From DAOPJM01 sp035399665 (GTDB lineage: Bacteria; Bacillota; Clostridia; Christensenellales; CAG-138), in NCBI GenBank assembly GCA_035399665.1, contig DAOPJM010000041.1, positions 1 through 16,042 of the forward strand: a stretch of DNA of 16,042 nt, read 5' to 3'. The translations under genes and the position numbers were made by a program. Below the pieces are notes generated by a model. That model was not told the origin of the DNA and did no database searches. It was given only the letters and a program-made list of their open reading frames with translations. Of this stretch, positions 7,438 through 14,968 are shown in pieces. The number at the start of each line of letters is the position of its first letter. Position 1 is the first letter of the stretch.

Positions 7438-8967
7438 TTAAGCCAAGGTGAAAATGGCGTCCCAAATCTGCTGTACCAGTCGGTCAAGACCCGCTTGAAT
7501 CTTATCCACGCTGTCATACAGCCGTTCATCGCCGCGCTCCTCGCGGAAGGCGTCGGTGGCAAGGTCGATGAAGAATGACTCGCAGGGCGACCATACCTGA
7601 CCCATCTCGGTTATGGCGGGCATGATGTCAATGTAACCGTCGTTCAGCAGTTCAAATATTACGGATACGACCTCGTAGTCCGCACCTATGGTTTCGGCGG
7701 CGTCGCTCCTTGCGGGGCTGATGCCGAGGTAGTTGTAGCGTTGAATAATCTGCTCATAGCCTGTCGCAAATTCGACAAAGGCGAGGGCCGCGTTGGGGTA
7801 CTTGGTGTATGCGGAGACGCCATAACCGTTGATTCCGCCCATCATGGTGGACTGAACCGTGAGATTGTCCATGTCGGTGATGGTATCCTGCCAAGCGTTG
7901 GAGGTCAGGTCAGCGGAGACGGGCAGGCGGGGAACTGTAATCATTTTGAGGTCGGAGAGAGCTTCTTCTTCTGTCCAGCTGCCGGTGTTGACCATCGACC
8001 TTATGAACATGGCACGAACATCGGGAGTTGTGACCGTGCAAAGCATCTTACCCTGTGCAAGGTAGGAGTATGCGGCGGAAGCGAAGGCCTTGTCCAAGGT
8101 CTCGGTATTGTGCATAAGCTCAGACCATTGCAGTATCATGTTAGTGCCGACAGCCGCTCCGTTCTTGTTCAGACCTATATCCTCGGGGTTGGTGTCGTTA
8201 TCGCCAAAGACGTAGGCGCCGTTGGTAAAGAGATAGCCCGCCATGAAGTAGGTATCCACGAGGTCGTCAAGATAACCGTACTCGGTGGTTCCGCCGTTCT
8301 CCTGAACGTCCTTGGAATAGGCGTAAAGAGCCGTATAGGTCTCAAAAAAGTCGGGAACATCATTTTGGTTGATATCCCAATCGGCTTGCCAGTTCTCTGG
8401 AAGCTTGGACTCTATGTAGTAGAGCATACCCGTTTGCACGTTGACGGGAACGGCGCAGTAGAAGGTCTCACCATTGACCTCCCTTGCATAGGCGTCCCAA
8501 GCGTTCTGCGGTATGTAGTCGTAGCACTCCATATCGTAGATGGGCAGGGCATAGAGGTGATTGTCCGCGCCGTACTTCATCAGTATGTCGTTGGCCTGAT
8601 ACCACACATCGGGGCCGAGACCGTAAGGGCCGTCGGTAGCAAGGTCGGAGTATTGGTCGATGTTCATACGCTCCGCCGAAACGCCTTGGTCTGCGAAAGC
8701 AGCGTTAAAGGCCTCGATGAGCTGATCGACATAGCCAAGCTCTATGGCGGTGTCGTTTTCGAGTACCTTCAAAACCGCTCCCTCCTCAAGCTGGCCGTCG
8801 AAACGTGCCATGACTTGAGTGTAAAGCTCGGAATATTCGGATTCGGCGGCGGGAGCCTCGCTTACGGTGACGTCGTCAGATACGGGTTCCTTCGTGTCGT
8901 TTCCGCCGCAGCCGAACAGACCTGCAATAAGCAGAGCGCAGAGCAGAATCGCAATGGTTTTTTTCAT
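7438..8967 (-). CDS. malE: MalE-type sugar-binding lipoprotein of an ABC importer
   Basis: This 509-residue extracellular solute-binding protein has a short basic N-terminus, a hydrophobic signal and lipobox LFGC with Cys20, so it should be anchored to the outer face of the membrane. An acidic Ser/Glu/Pro spacer follows to about residue 45, then the two-lobed family 1 binding fold. The C-terminal half has typical aromatic-rich motifs and the YNYLGISPARSDA stretch, which matches the conserved hinge-region motif around 'G..P' in this family. It is longer than usual for MalE (about 400). The start at 8967 follows AGGAGG by about 9 bases. It sits between the cytoplasmic GH13 gene and the two permease genes. 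Maltodextrin is the inferred ligand from operon context; the binding-site residues do not identify the sugar by eye. Confidence 0.88.
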   Translation of the reverse strand: MKKTIAILLCALLIAGLFGCGGNDTKEPVSDDVTVSEAPAAESEYSELYTQVMARFDGQLEEGAVLKVLENDTAIELGYVDQLIEAFNAAFADQGVSAERMNIDQYSDLATDGPYGLGPDVWYQANDILMKYGADNHLYALPIYDMECYDYIPQNAWDAYAREVNGETFYCAVPVNVQTGMLYYIESKLPENWQADWDINQNDVPDFFETYTALYAYSKDVQENGGTTEYGYLDDLVDTYFMAGYLFTNGAYVFGDNDTNPEDIGLNKNGAAVGTNMILQWSELMHNTETLDKAFASAAYSYLAQGKMLCTVTTPDVRAMFIRSMVNTGSWTEEEALSDLKMITVPRLPVSADLTSNAWQDTITDMDNLTVQSTMMGGINGYGVSAYTKYPNAALAFVEFATGYEQIIQRYNYLGISPARSDAAETIGADYEVVSVIFELLNDGYIDIMPAITEMGQVWSPCESFFIDLATDAFREERGDERLYDSVDKIQAGLDRLVQQIWDAIFTLA

Positions 8968-9003
8968 AAGTCGGTTCCTCCTAATTATCGGTTATCTAAT
9001 AAG

Positions 9004-10635
9004 CTAATCTATCTTCAGTAAGAATTTATCGCCATGCGTTATGGCAAGCCTGCCGTGCTCAACGTCAACGCATAGGCGGCATTCATCGTTCTCAAAGCTT
9101 CTGATAAAGCAAAGCTCCTTGCCCTCGACGCCAAGCTTTAGCCTCCCTGAGGACATGGCGGGGTAACGCTTCATGCGGCACAGAAGCTGAATAAACCCAT
9201 GAAGATCATGGTCCTGACGGCTTTCGTCCCAAAGGAAGCAGCGGCGGCAGTCGGGATCATAGCCGCCTTCAAGACCGATCTCGTCGCCGTAATACACGAA
9301 CGGTATTCCGACGAAGAAGAACTCCATGGCATAGGCCATCTTGATCTTGAGCTTATCGCCGGATACCTGCGTTAGGAAGCGGTCAATGTCGTGGCTGTCC
9401 AAGAGTGTAAAGCTCATCTTGAGGGCAGGCTCACTGATACGCTCGGCAAGCGATACAAGCCTGTCATGAAACTGTATTGCGTCAATTGTGCCCGACGCGA
9501 GAAAGTCAAGGCAAGCCTTGGTGAATCCATACTGCATAACTCCATCGCACATATCGCCCATGAGCTGATAGTCAGGGTTGTGCCAGTTTTCGCTGATGAT
9601 CAGCGCGTCAGGCTTGGAGTCCTTGACGGCCTTTCTGAAGGAACGCAGGAAGCCGTCGCTCAACTCGTCGGCAACGTCAAGCCGCCAGCCGTCAATATCG
9701 AAATTCTCTATCCAGTAGCGGCCGACCTTGCAGAAATAATCGATAACCTCAGGGTTATTGGTGTTCATCTTGGGCATGTAAGGCACGGACGCAAATGTCA
9801 GATAGCCACATTCCGCCCCTTCGTCGAAGTAGAACCAATCGCAGTAGGGAGAATCCTTGCCGCGTTCTTGTGCATCCAAAAATATAGGGTTGCGGCTTGA
9901 ACAATGGTTGAACACGCCGTCCGTCATAACGCGTATGCCCAGAGAGTGTGCACGCCTGACCAACTCCAAGAAGGCCTCGTCGCCGCCGAAAGCGGGATCC
10001 ACATGGAAGTAGTCGATGACGTCATACTTGTGGTTCGAGTCGGAGACGCATATCGGAGTTAAGTACAGAAGCGTTACGCCAAGCTCGGAGAGATAGTCAA
10101 GCTTTTGATATATGCCCACAAGGTCGCCGCCAAAGAAGCTCTTGGGATTCACGGGAGCGCCCCATTCGGCGTTGATATGGGGCTTAGAACCAAGACCATT
10201 TGAAAAGCGTTCGGGGAATATCTGATAGACGACAGCGGAATTCACCCAATCGGGAACCCTATGTACGTTGTCGGAATTGATGAAGGGATACTGGAAGTAG
10301 GTGAAATGCCCGAAGTCATAGTTGTAATGACGGCTCAAGCCCTCCTCGCTGTAATACCAAAGCTGTCCGTCCTTTTCAAGACGGAAAATGTAGGCAAGGC
10401 GTGTGTCACTGCCGCCCAGCTCTATGCGGTAATAGTCGAACAGCTCAGTGGAGTATTCAAGCTCGAGCGCAGCTAATGAACGCTCGCGATACCAGTCGAA
10501 GCGGTTCAGCTTGTATTCTATGCATATCGAGTCAAAATCTCCACGCGCCGTTCTAAAGCGTATCACAAAGCAGCTGTCCCCGGATGGAAAGCAGTCCAGC
10601 CCCCGCGACCTGTGTCTAATAGCCTGTATATTCAT
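9004..10635 (-). CDS. Cytoplasmic GH13 cyclomaltodextrinase / neopullulanase-type enzyme
   Basis: This 543-residue GH13 enzyme has no signal peptide, so it should act in the cytoplasm on imported maltodextrins or cyclodextrins. An N-terminal beta domain of about 125 residues resembles CBM34 of GH13_20 enzymes. The catalytic barrel carries DGVFNH (239-244), GWRLDVADE with nucleophile Asp320, SENWH with acid/base Glu349, and DSHD with Asp416. The family-typical region V is MPKMN (287-291), close to the MPKLN of cyclomaltodextrinase, maltogenic amylase and neopullulanase. SENWH is a small departure from the usual GEIWH-type motif, but the catalytic Glu is kept. The start at 10635 has GGGGAGG six bases upstream; in-frame ATGs at 10650 and 10641 lie before or inside that site and near the predicted transcript start. 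First gene of the operon, 36 bases before the MalE gene. Confidence 0.9.
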   Translation of the reverse strand: MNIQAIRHRSRGLDCFPSGDSCFVIRFRTARGDFDSICIEYKLNRFDWYRERSLAALELEYSTELFDYYRIELGGSDTRLAYIFRLEKDGQLWYYSEEGLSRHYNYDFGHFTYFQYPFINSDNVHRVPDWVNSAVVYQIFPERFSNGLGSKPHINAEWGAPVNPKSFFGGDLVGIYQKLDYLSELGVTLLYLTPICVSDSNHKYDVIDYFHVDPAFGGDEAFLELVRRAHSLGIRVMTDGVFNHCSSRNPIFLDAQERGKDSPYCDWFYFDEGAECGYLTFASVPYMPKMNTNNPEVIDYFCKVGRYWIENFDIDGWRLDVADELSDGFLRSFRKAVKDSKPDALIISENWHNPDYQLMGDMCDGVMQYGFTKACLDFLASGTIDAIQFHDRLVSLAERISEPALKMSFTLLDSHDIDRFLTQVSGDKLKIKMAYAMEFFFVGIPFVYYGDEIGLEGGYDPDCRRCFLWDESRQDHDLHGFIQLLCRMKRYPAMSSGRLKLGVEGKELCFIRSFENDECRLCVDVEHGRLAITHGDKFLLKID

Positions 10636-10641
10636 CAACAT

Positions 10642-10648
10642 CCTCCCC
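10642..10648 (-). promoter_or_regulatory. Ribosome binding site deciding the GH13 enzyme start
   Basis: GGGGAGG on the minus strand lies 6 bases before the ATG at 10635. The alternative ATG at 10641 abuts this site and the one at 10650 lies upstream of it, almost at the expected transcription start, so 10635 is preferred. Confidence 0.8.
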
Positions 10649-10658
10649 AAGTGGGTAA

Positions 10659-10687
10659 ATTATAACATAAGCAGACATTACAGTCAA
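10659..10687 (-). promoter_or_regulatory. Promoter of the alpha-glucan operon
   Basis: On the minus strand, TTGACT (10687-10682), a 17-base spacer, and a perfect TATAAT (10664-10659) with TG one base before it (extended -10). The transcript should begin near 10652, leaving a leader of about 17 bases that contains little more than the Shine-Dalgarno sequence. No clear catabolite-repression (cre) site or LacI-type operator was recognised around it. Confidence 0.85.
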
Positions 10688-10804
10688 CATTATATATACC
10701 ATTCTGATACGCTGATTCAAAATAAAGTTAAAACACAATACTCGCATTTGAAAGATTGCATCGGAGGGCAGGGAGCCATTTATTCATAAAATGTTAACAT
10801 ATCA

Positions 10805-10833
10805 TTGACAGACCTCTGTTTACACACTATAAT
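10805..10833 (+). promoter_or_regulatory. Consensus promoter of the SH3b membrane protein gene
   Basis: TTGACA (10805-10810) and TATAAT (10828-10833) are separated by exactly 17 bases, a perfect sigma-A-type promoter. A 10-bp palindrome, ATGTTAACAT, lies at 10791-10800 just upstream of the -35. The leader before the ATG at 10871 is about 31 bases and carries GGAGG. Confidence 0.88.
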
Positions 10834-10870
10834 TATTGAATAAGAGACACATTGGATCGGAGGGATATAC

Positions 10871-12256
10871 ATGAACGATTCCCAAAGTAATACGGCGCTA
10901 AAGATTGCCTTGATATGCGTGTGCGCAACCTTTGTCATCGTTGGCGCGGCGGCGGCGGGCTTTTTAATATGGGGAAGCAAGCTGCAAAAGGCCGCCATGC
11001 AGATACCAACCATTGCGCCTGTCGTGCAAACGCCCACGGCCGCAGCCGTCACAGATGAACCCTTAGCTGAGCCGACAACCGTTATGACGCCGGAGCCTAC
11101 GGATAAGCCTACGGAGGAGCCTACACCGCAGCCCACGGCAACCCCGCTGTATTTGGGAGTTGACACCTCTTTGCTTAACTATAAGCCCCGCGAGGATGAG
11201 TACTTTAACGAGCCGAGGGAGCTTATGACCGTGGTGCAGGGTACTATGAATATTCGTTCGGGACCCGATAAGAGTTACACCGAACTCGGCAATCTTGAGA
11301 TGGGCGATAAGCGCATGGCGTATGCGGCAAGCTCAAGCTGGTTCCTTATCGAGTACGCCGACGGCTGCTTTGGCTGGGCGTCGGGCAAGCTCACCATAGC
11401 TGATTGGATGTTCGATACCAATCTAAACAGCAATCTGTACGGGATTGACAGACCCGACTATATCAGTTCATCGCCGTGGCGCGGCATGGTGACCTATGGC
11501 ACAGGTGCTAATCTCAAGACAGGTCCGGCGTCAAGCCGCACTACCGCCATGCACCTTGACTATGAGAAGGCGATATGCTTCATTTCACAGCGCGGGGACT
11601 GGTATTTCGTGAACAGTCAGGGCAATTACGGATGGGTACATAAGGACGCCTTCGTCACCCCTGACAGCTGTTCTATAAACGATGGCAACTACCTTTATTA
11701 TTTCGATGGCAAGAATGTTAGGAAGGCCGACGGCTTTTACATAATAGACGTAGACATACACGCCTATACCGTTTTCAGCGTACAGGATGTACAGAACGTA
11801 GCAAACGGACAAACCATAACCAAGCATGGCTTCACCCTGGAGCCTTCCATGCTGATAGACAGCGCTGCAAATGTGATAAGCGACTCTGCGGATCATAAGT
11901 ACATCGAGATTGACAGGGGATATATGTACTATGACAGTTCGGAAAAGGGCTATATCATAAGCGTAGACTCAGATGATATGATTACATACAGGGTCAAGTC
12001 TGCGGTGCTCGTGCTCGATCCTGATCTTAGAATTGACGAAATGGAATATTGCAATTACATGGACGCAACCCAAGAGTTCAGCTCGAGCGAGCGCAGCAGG
12101 TACCATTACAGCAACGAACATATGCACATAGATCCTGAGGATTTGGAGGACTATCTTGATAAGTTAGATGACATCTTCGGCTTCTGCTCCTTCTTCGGTG
12201 AGATTACCATAAAGAATGGTCTCGTAACAAAGATGAACAACTGGTCGCAGGATTGA
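10871..12256 (+). CDS. Membrane-anchored protein with two SH3b domains and an unrecognised C-terminal region
   Basis: This 461-residue protein has a short cytoplasmic N-terminus, one transmembrane helix (about 11-34) with no cleavage-type ending, and a Pro/Thr/Glu linker (44-93) suited to crossing the cell wall. Two bacterial SH3 domains follow: about 118-177 (with MNIRSGPDKSYTELG) and about 205-262 (with NLKTGPASSRTTAM and GNYGWVHKD). SH3b domains usually bind peptidoglycan stems or wall ligands. Residues 270-461 match no family I recognise; they are rich in Asp, Tyr and Ser and end in an acidic helical stretch (HIDPEDLEDYLDKLDD). No catalytic motif of a hydrolase was seen, so a wall-sensing or scaffolding role is only a guess. 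GGAGG sits 7 bases before the ATG. It stands alone between its own promoter and terminator, divergent from the glucan operon. Confidence 0.85.
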   Translation: MNDSQSNTALKIALICVCATFVIVGAAAAGFLIWGSKLQKAAMQIPTIAPVVQTPTAAAVTDEPLAEPTTVMTPEPTDKPTEEPTPQPTATPLYLGVDTSLLNYKPREDEYFNEPRELMTVVQGTMNIRSGPDKSYTELGNLEMGDKRMAYAASSSWFLIEYADGCFGWASGKLTIADWMFDTNLNSNLYGIDRPDYISSSPWRGMVTYGTGANLKTGPASSRTTAMHLDYEKAICFISQRGDWYFVNSQGNYGWVHKDAFVTPDSCSINDGNYLYYFDGKNVRKADGFYIIDVDIHAYTVFSVQDVQNVANGQTITKHGFTLEPSMLIDSAANVISDSADHKYIEIDRGYMYYDSSEKGYIISVDSDDMITYRVKSAVLVLDPDLRIDEMEYCNYMDATQEFSSSERSRYHYSNEHMHIDPEDLEDYLDKLDDIFGFCSFFGEITIKNGLVTKMNNWSQD

Positions 12257-12272
12257 TAAAACGAATAAAACA

Positions 12273-12312
12273 GGAGCATGTGTCAGCATCGGCACATGCT
12301 CCATTTTTGTTT
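12273..12312 (+). terminator. Bidirectional terminator between convergent genes
   Basis: GGAGCATGTG (12273-12282) pairs perfectly with CACATGCTCC (12293-12302) around a 10-base loop. ATTTTTGTTT follows on the plus strand. On the minus strand the hairpin is followed by TGTTTTATTCG, so it should also stop the radical SAM gene, which ends at 12316. Confidence 0.9.
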
Positions 12313-12315
12313 AGT

Positions 12316-13185
12316 TCAATTCTCAAATTCGGGAGTGAATTCCATGCTTGCGGAACTTTTGTCCTGAATGTATACATTCTCCATGCCCAGCATTAACGCG
12401 TGGTTTACCGCGTTGTTGTACTCGCGGTCTGTGATGCGGCGATTGAGCGGCGGAGTATTGAGGCAGGGGAGAGGCGTATACTGCCGCATCAACGAGATAT
12501 GGCAGTCACGTCCGAAGTGTGCCGCTATTTCGTCAAGTATGGCCCTTGTGTCATACAGGCAGCAGGGCAATACAAGGTGACGAATGAGTACGCCGCTTGA
12601 AGCGATACCGTCATCATTCATGGTAAGCCGCCCCGACAACTCATACATCTTGTCAATCGCTTTTATTGCATACTCAAAGTAGTCCGAAGCAGCGGAGAAT
12701 TTTGCCGAGAGCATGGACTCATGATACTTGAGGTCGGGAAGCCAAATATCTACAAGACCTCTGAAGGCCTCGATTGTCTCAACACGCTCATATGCGCTTG
12801 TGTTGTACACAACGGGTATAACAAGTCCCGAGGATTTCGCAAGGCGCAAGGCGTCGCGCAAAGCCAAGGTATGCGGGGTTGGCGTCACAAGGTTGATGTT
12901 GTGGGCGCCCTCGCTTTGAAGCCGAAGCATGATTTCGGAAAGCTCACAAGCGGAAACATCATGTCCGGCAGAGCCGCTTTGCAAGCTAAGGTTTTGGCAG
13001 AAGATACAGCGAAGATTGCAGCCGGAAAAGAAAATCGCACCCGAACCATGAGTTCCGCAAATGCAAGGCTCTTCATAGAAATGTAAAGCGGCACGCGCTA
13101 TCCGCAAATGCTCGCCCGCTCCGCAAAAACCGCGGGTCATACTGCGATCAACGTCGCACAGGCGCGGGCATGAATTACAGCGCAT
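12316..13185 (-). CDS. Radical SAM protein, PflA/PflX-like activating-enzyme family
   Basis: This 289-residue protein has the radical SAM CxxxCxxC motif as SGCNLRCIFCQN (Cys56, Cys60, Cys63). It should bind a [4Fe-4S] cluster and cleave S-adenosylmethionine to a 5'-deoxyadenosyl radical. An N-terminal cysteine set (Cys3, Cys6, Cys10, Cys21; CNSCPRLC...GFCG) and the later VTPTPHTLAL and LPDLKY segments match the uncharacterised PflX-type group (COG1313) rather than a dedicated pyruvate formate-lyase activase. The ATG at 13185 overlaps the stop of the NlpC/P60 gene (TGATG), suggesting coupled translation. An in-frame TTG at 13227 would add 14 residues, but has no ribosome binding site. The substrate is unknown, and no glycyl-radical enzyme is encoded nearby. 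Confidence 0.87.
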   Translation of the reverse strand: MRCNSCPRLCDVDRSMTRGFCGAGEHLRIARAALHFYEEPCICGTHGSGAIFFSGCNLRCIFCQNLSLQSGSAGHDVSACELSEIMLRLQSEGAHNINLVTPTPHTLALRDALRLAKSSGLVIPVVYNTSAYERVETIEAFRGLVDIWLPDLKYHESMLSAKFSAASDYFEYAIKAIDKMYELSGRLTMNDDGIASSGVLIRHLVLPCCLYDTRAILDEIAAHFGRDCHISLMRQYTPLPCLNTPPLNRRITDREYNNAVNHALMLGMENVYIQDKSSASMEFTPEFEN

Positions 13186-14558
13186 CAGCCGAATACCCGC
13201 CTGCCGCAGACAAAATTGCGATTCCAATATTTGGAACTGTCGGAGGAAAAGGAGCTGCGCACAACCTCGCCCTGGGAGGAGGAGGCGTGTATGAAGCTGC
13301 CGCTGCCAATGTATATGCCCGTGTGGTTGACGTCTTCGGAGCTGTCGCTCTTAAAGAAGAGCAGGTCGCCCGCCCTGAGGTCGGAGATTTTTTCAATCTT
13401 CGTCCATGAGGATTTATTCGAATAGCTGTGGGCCGAAAGCCGCGACACGCTTACGCCGCAGGACTTCAGGCAATAGTACACCAACCCGGAGCAGTCAAAG
13501 CTGTCGGGACCTTCGGTACTCCAAACATAGGGCTTGCCAAGCTGCGCTTTGACGCAGCTCACAAGTCCGCTTGCGCTGTTTGCATAGCTCCCCGAGCCGG
13601 ACGATGCGGTCTTTGTCGGGGTGGGGGCGGAGGTAGGCTCGTCCTCAGGGTCGGTCACCGTGACACTCGGCGCCGCTGTGTTGGCGCTTGTAGCCTTGGG
13701 AGTAGCCTGCGAGGTTGCTTTCGCTGTGGTCTTTGCGGTTGCCTTTGCCGTAGCTTTAGCAGTAGCTTTCTCGGTCGGCGCCGGGGTTGGCGAGGGGGTG
13801 ACGGCGGGAACGGCGTCGGAGGAATATAGAACCTTCCAATCCTCATAGCCAAGCTCTCCGCTTACCTTGAGCTTGTTTTTGCGTTGAAATGTCTCCACCG
13901 CCTCCTCGGTCTTGGGACCGTAAAAACCGCTGAGCTTGTCCTTATAGTAGCCAAGCTCGGCCAAACGCTCTTGAAGGCTGAGGATGTCCTCACCGCTGTA
14001 ATAGAGACGAAGCACATAGTTTAGCGCGTCATCGGAGTATAGAAGCACCTGAAGGTCGTTATCCGCGACGCCCGTCATGTCAAGTCCTGATGAACGCTGA
14101 AACAGGCATACGGCATTTTCGGTAGCCTCATTGAAATAGGTGGAGGGTTCGTCATAGTCCATGTAGCCGAGCTGCATAAGCCGCATCTGAAGACGCTGTA
14201 CCGAAACATTGTCGTCACCTAAACGCAGGGTTGGAAAGCTTGACACGGGGATAATTGTTGATTCGGGTATAGCGGTGGCGTCGGGTTCCACATAGTAATC
14301 AAGCCGTGCCGCAACTTGCGTGGCAGTAGGCTCAGGAGTGTCTGGGACGGGGCTTTTCGTGATATATGTGTAGTCATTGGCATTGGCCAAGGCGGGGGAG
14401 GCGTATTTATGTGAGCTAAGTATGGGCGCAAGCACGCAAACCAATACCACCGCAAGCGTTCCAAAGACCAACAGGACGCGAACACTGCGGGGTAAGCGCT
14501 TTTTGGGCGACGGGCGATCTATCGCGCCGTCGTTTTTCTTCTGCAAATCATTCTCCAT
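13185..14558 (-). CDS. Membrane-anchored NlpC/P60 peptidoglycan endopeptidase with two peptidoglycan-binding repeats
   Basis: This 457-residue protein has a basic cytoplasmic start and one transmembrane helix (about 26-47). A Pro/Thr spacer follows, then two peptidoglycan_binding_1 repeats (about 112-176 and 188-245, each with a LQxRLxxLGY-like core). A low-complexity Lys/Ala/Thr/Pro linker (250-320) leads to the C-terminal NlpC/P60 domain (about 328-457). The catalytic Cys356 lies in FDCSGLVYY, with His412 in NHTGIYIG and His424 in SFIHASS as the likely other catalytic residues. The family cuts D-gamma-glutamyl to diamino-acid links in stem peptides, so a wall-remodelling role is expected on the outer membrane face. 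GGAGAG lies about 5 bases before the ATG. It is cotranscribed with the overlapping radical SAM gene. Its partner in wall physiology may be the SH3b protein facing it, but that is only inference. Confidence 0.92.
   Translation of the reverse strand: MENDLQKKNDGAIDRPSPKKRLPRSVRVLLVFGTLAVVLVCVLAPILSSHKYASPALANANDYTYITKSPVPDTPEPTATQVAARLDYYVEPDATAIPESTIIPVSSFPTLRLGDDNVSVQRLQMRLMQLGYMDYDEPSTYFNEATENAVCLFQRSSGLDMTGVADNDLQVLLYSDDALNYVLRLYYSGEDILSLQERLAELGYYKDKLSGFYGPKTEEAVETFQRKNKLKVSGELGYEDWKVLYSSDAVPAVTPSPTPAPTEKATAKATAKATAKTTAKATSQATPKATSANTAAPSVTVTDPEDEPTSAPTPTKTASSGSGSYANSASGLVSCVKAQLGKPYVWSTEGPDSFDCSGLVYYCLKSCGVSVSRLSAHSYSNKSSWTKIEKISDLRAGDLLFFKSDSSEDVNHTGIYIGSGSFIHASSSQGEVVRSSFSSDSSKYWNRNFVCGRRVFG
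13689..13769 (-). repeat. Degenerate Ala-Thr/Ala-Lys codon repeat in the NlpC/P60 linker
   Basis: Residues 264-290 are an imperfect tandem of A-K-A-T units (KATAKATAKATAKTTAKATS and onward) encoded by similar 12-base units. It is a flexible, positively charged wall-spanning linker. Units differ at synonymous positions, so it is not a perfect DNA repeat. Confidence 0.8.
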
Positions 14559-14575
14559 ACAACTCTCCGAAGAAC

Positions 14576-14581
14576 ATTATA
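14576..14581 (-). promoter_or_regulatory. Possible -10 element for the NlpC/P60 and radical SAM pair
   Basis: TATAAT on the minus strand lies 17 bases before the ATG at 14558. No good -35 is found at 16-18 bases, where the sequence is about ATGCTT, so this is a weak call based on the -10 and the gene position. The implied leader is about 11 bases. Confidence 0.35.
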
Positions 14582-14968
14582 CTATGAAATCTGACAAAAA
14601 GCATGAACAATTTGAGAAATTAAGCGAAATATCGCATAAATGACGAAAATCCAAGAGTAAAGCTGCGGGACATTTTGCGGCTAATTTGCCTAGAAACAAA
14701 TTAAAAGAGCTGCCCTTACAAAGCAACGCTCCTTTGTGTTTATTTTGTTTTACTGTGATACAATGTACCATTTTTACCCTCCGCAGGGCAATCGTTGACG
14801 GGCAGGGGGTATCGTTGGCGAGCCTCCTTTTGAATGGCTCTCTCCATAATCAGCATCTCCATACTATATGCCAAAAATATCACGCCTTTGTGCTTTATTC
14901 TGCAACAGAGCTATATGTAGAAAAAGAAAATGGCTTGCCTATTTGTATTCCATGCCGGAATATGCGTC
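14582..14968. other. Intergenic stretch without a supported gene
   Basis: Nearly 400 bases between the divergent NlpC/P60 and CxC-protein genes. Reading frames here (plus strand 14686-14994, minus strand 14577-14771) have no ribosome binding site and no recognisable protein pattern. The DNA is AT-rich from 14582 to 14780 with T runs near 14735-14755, then has two similar short strings, ATCGTTGACG (14791-14800) and ATCGTTGGCG (14811-14820). No RNA gene or insertion-sequence end was recognised. It may be a decayed gene, but that is not shown. Confidence 0.5.

Noticed and set aside
7741..9021. Plus-strand open frame of 426 codons opposite the MalE gene
   Set aside because: It is antisense to a clear lipoprotein gene, has no ribosome binding site and its protein is a low-information Val/Gly/His-rich string.
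10785..10815. Possible 5-codon leader peptide (ATGTTAACATATCATTGA) before the SH3b promoter
   Set aside because: It lies upstream of the -10 of the consensus promoter, so it would not be in that transcript, and no other promoter was seen for it.
12316..13185. Dedicated pyruvate formate-lyase activating enzyme (PflA)
   Set aside because: The N-terminal CxxCxxxC set and lack of a neighbouring formate-lyase gene fit the PflX-like group better.
13428..13829. Plus-strand Cys/Gly/Arg-rich frame opposite the NlpC/P60 linker
   Set aside because: It is a complement artefact of the Ala/Thr/Lys repeat codons, without a start signal.
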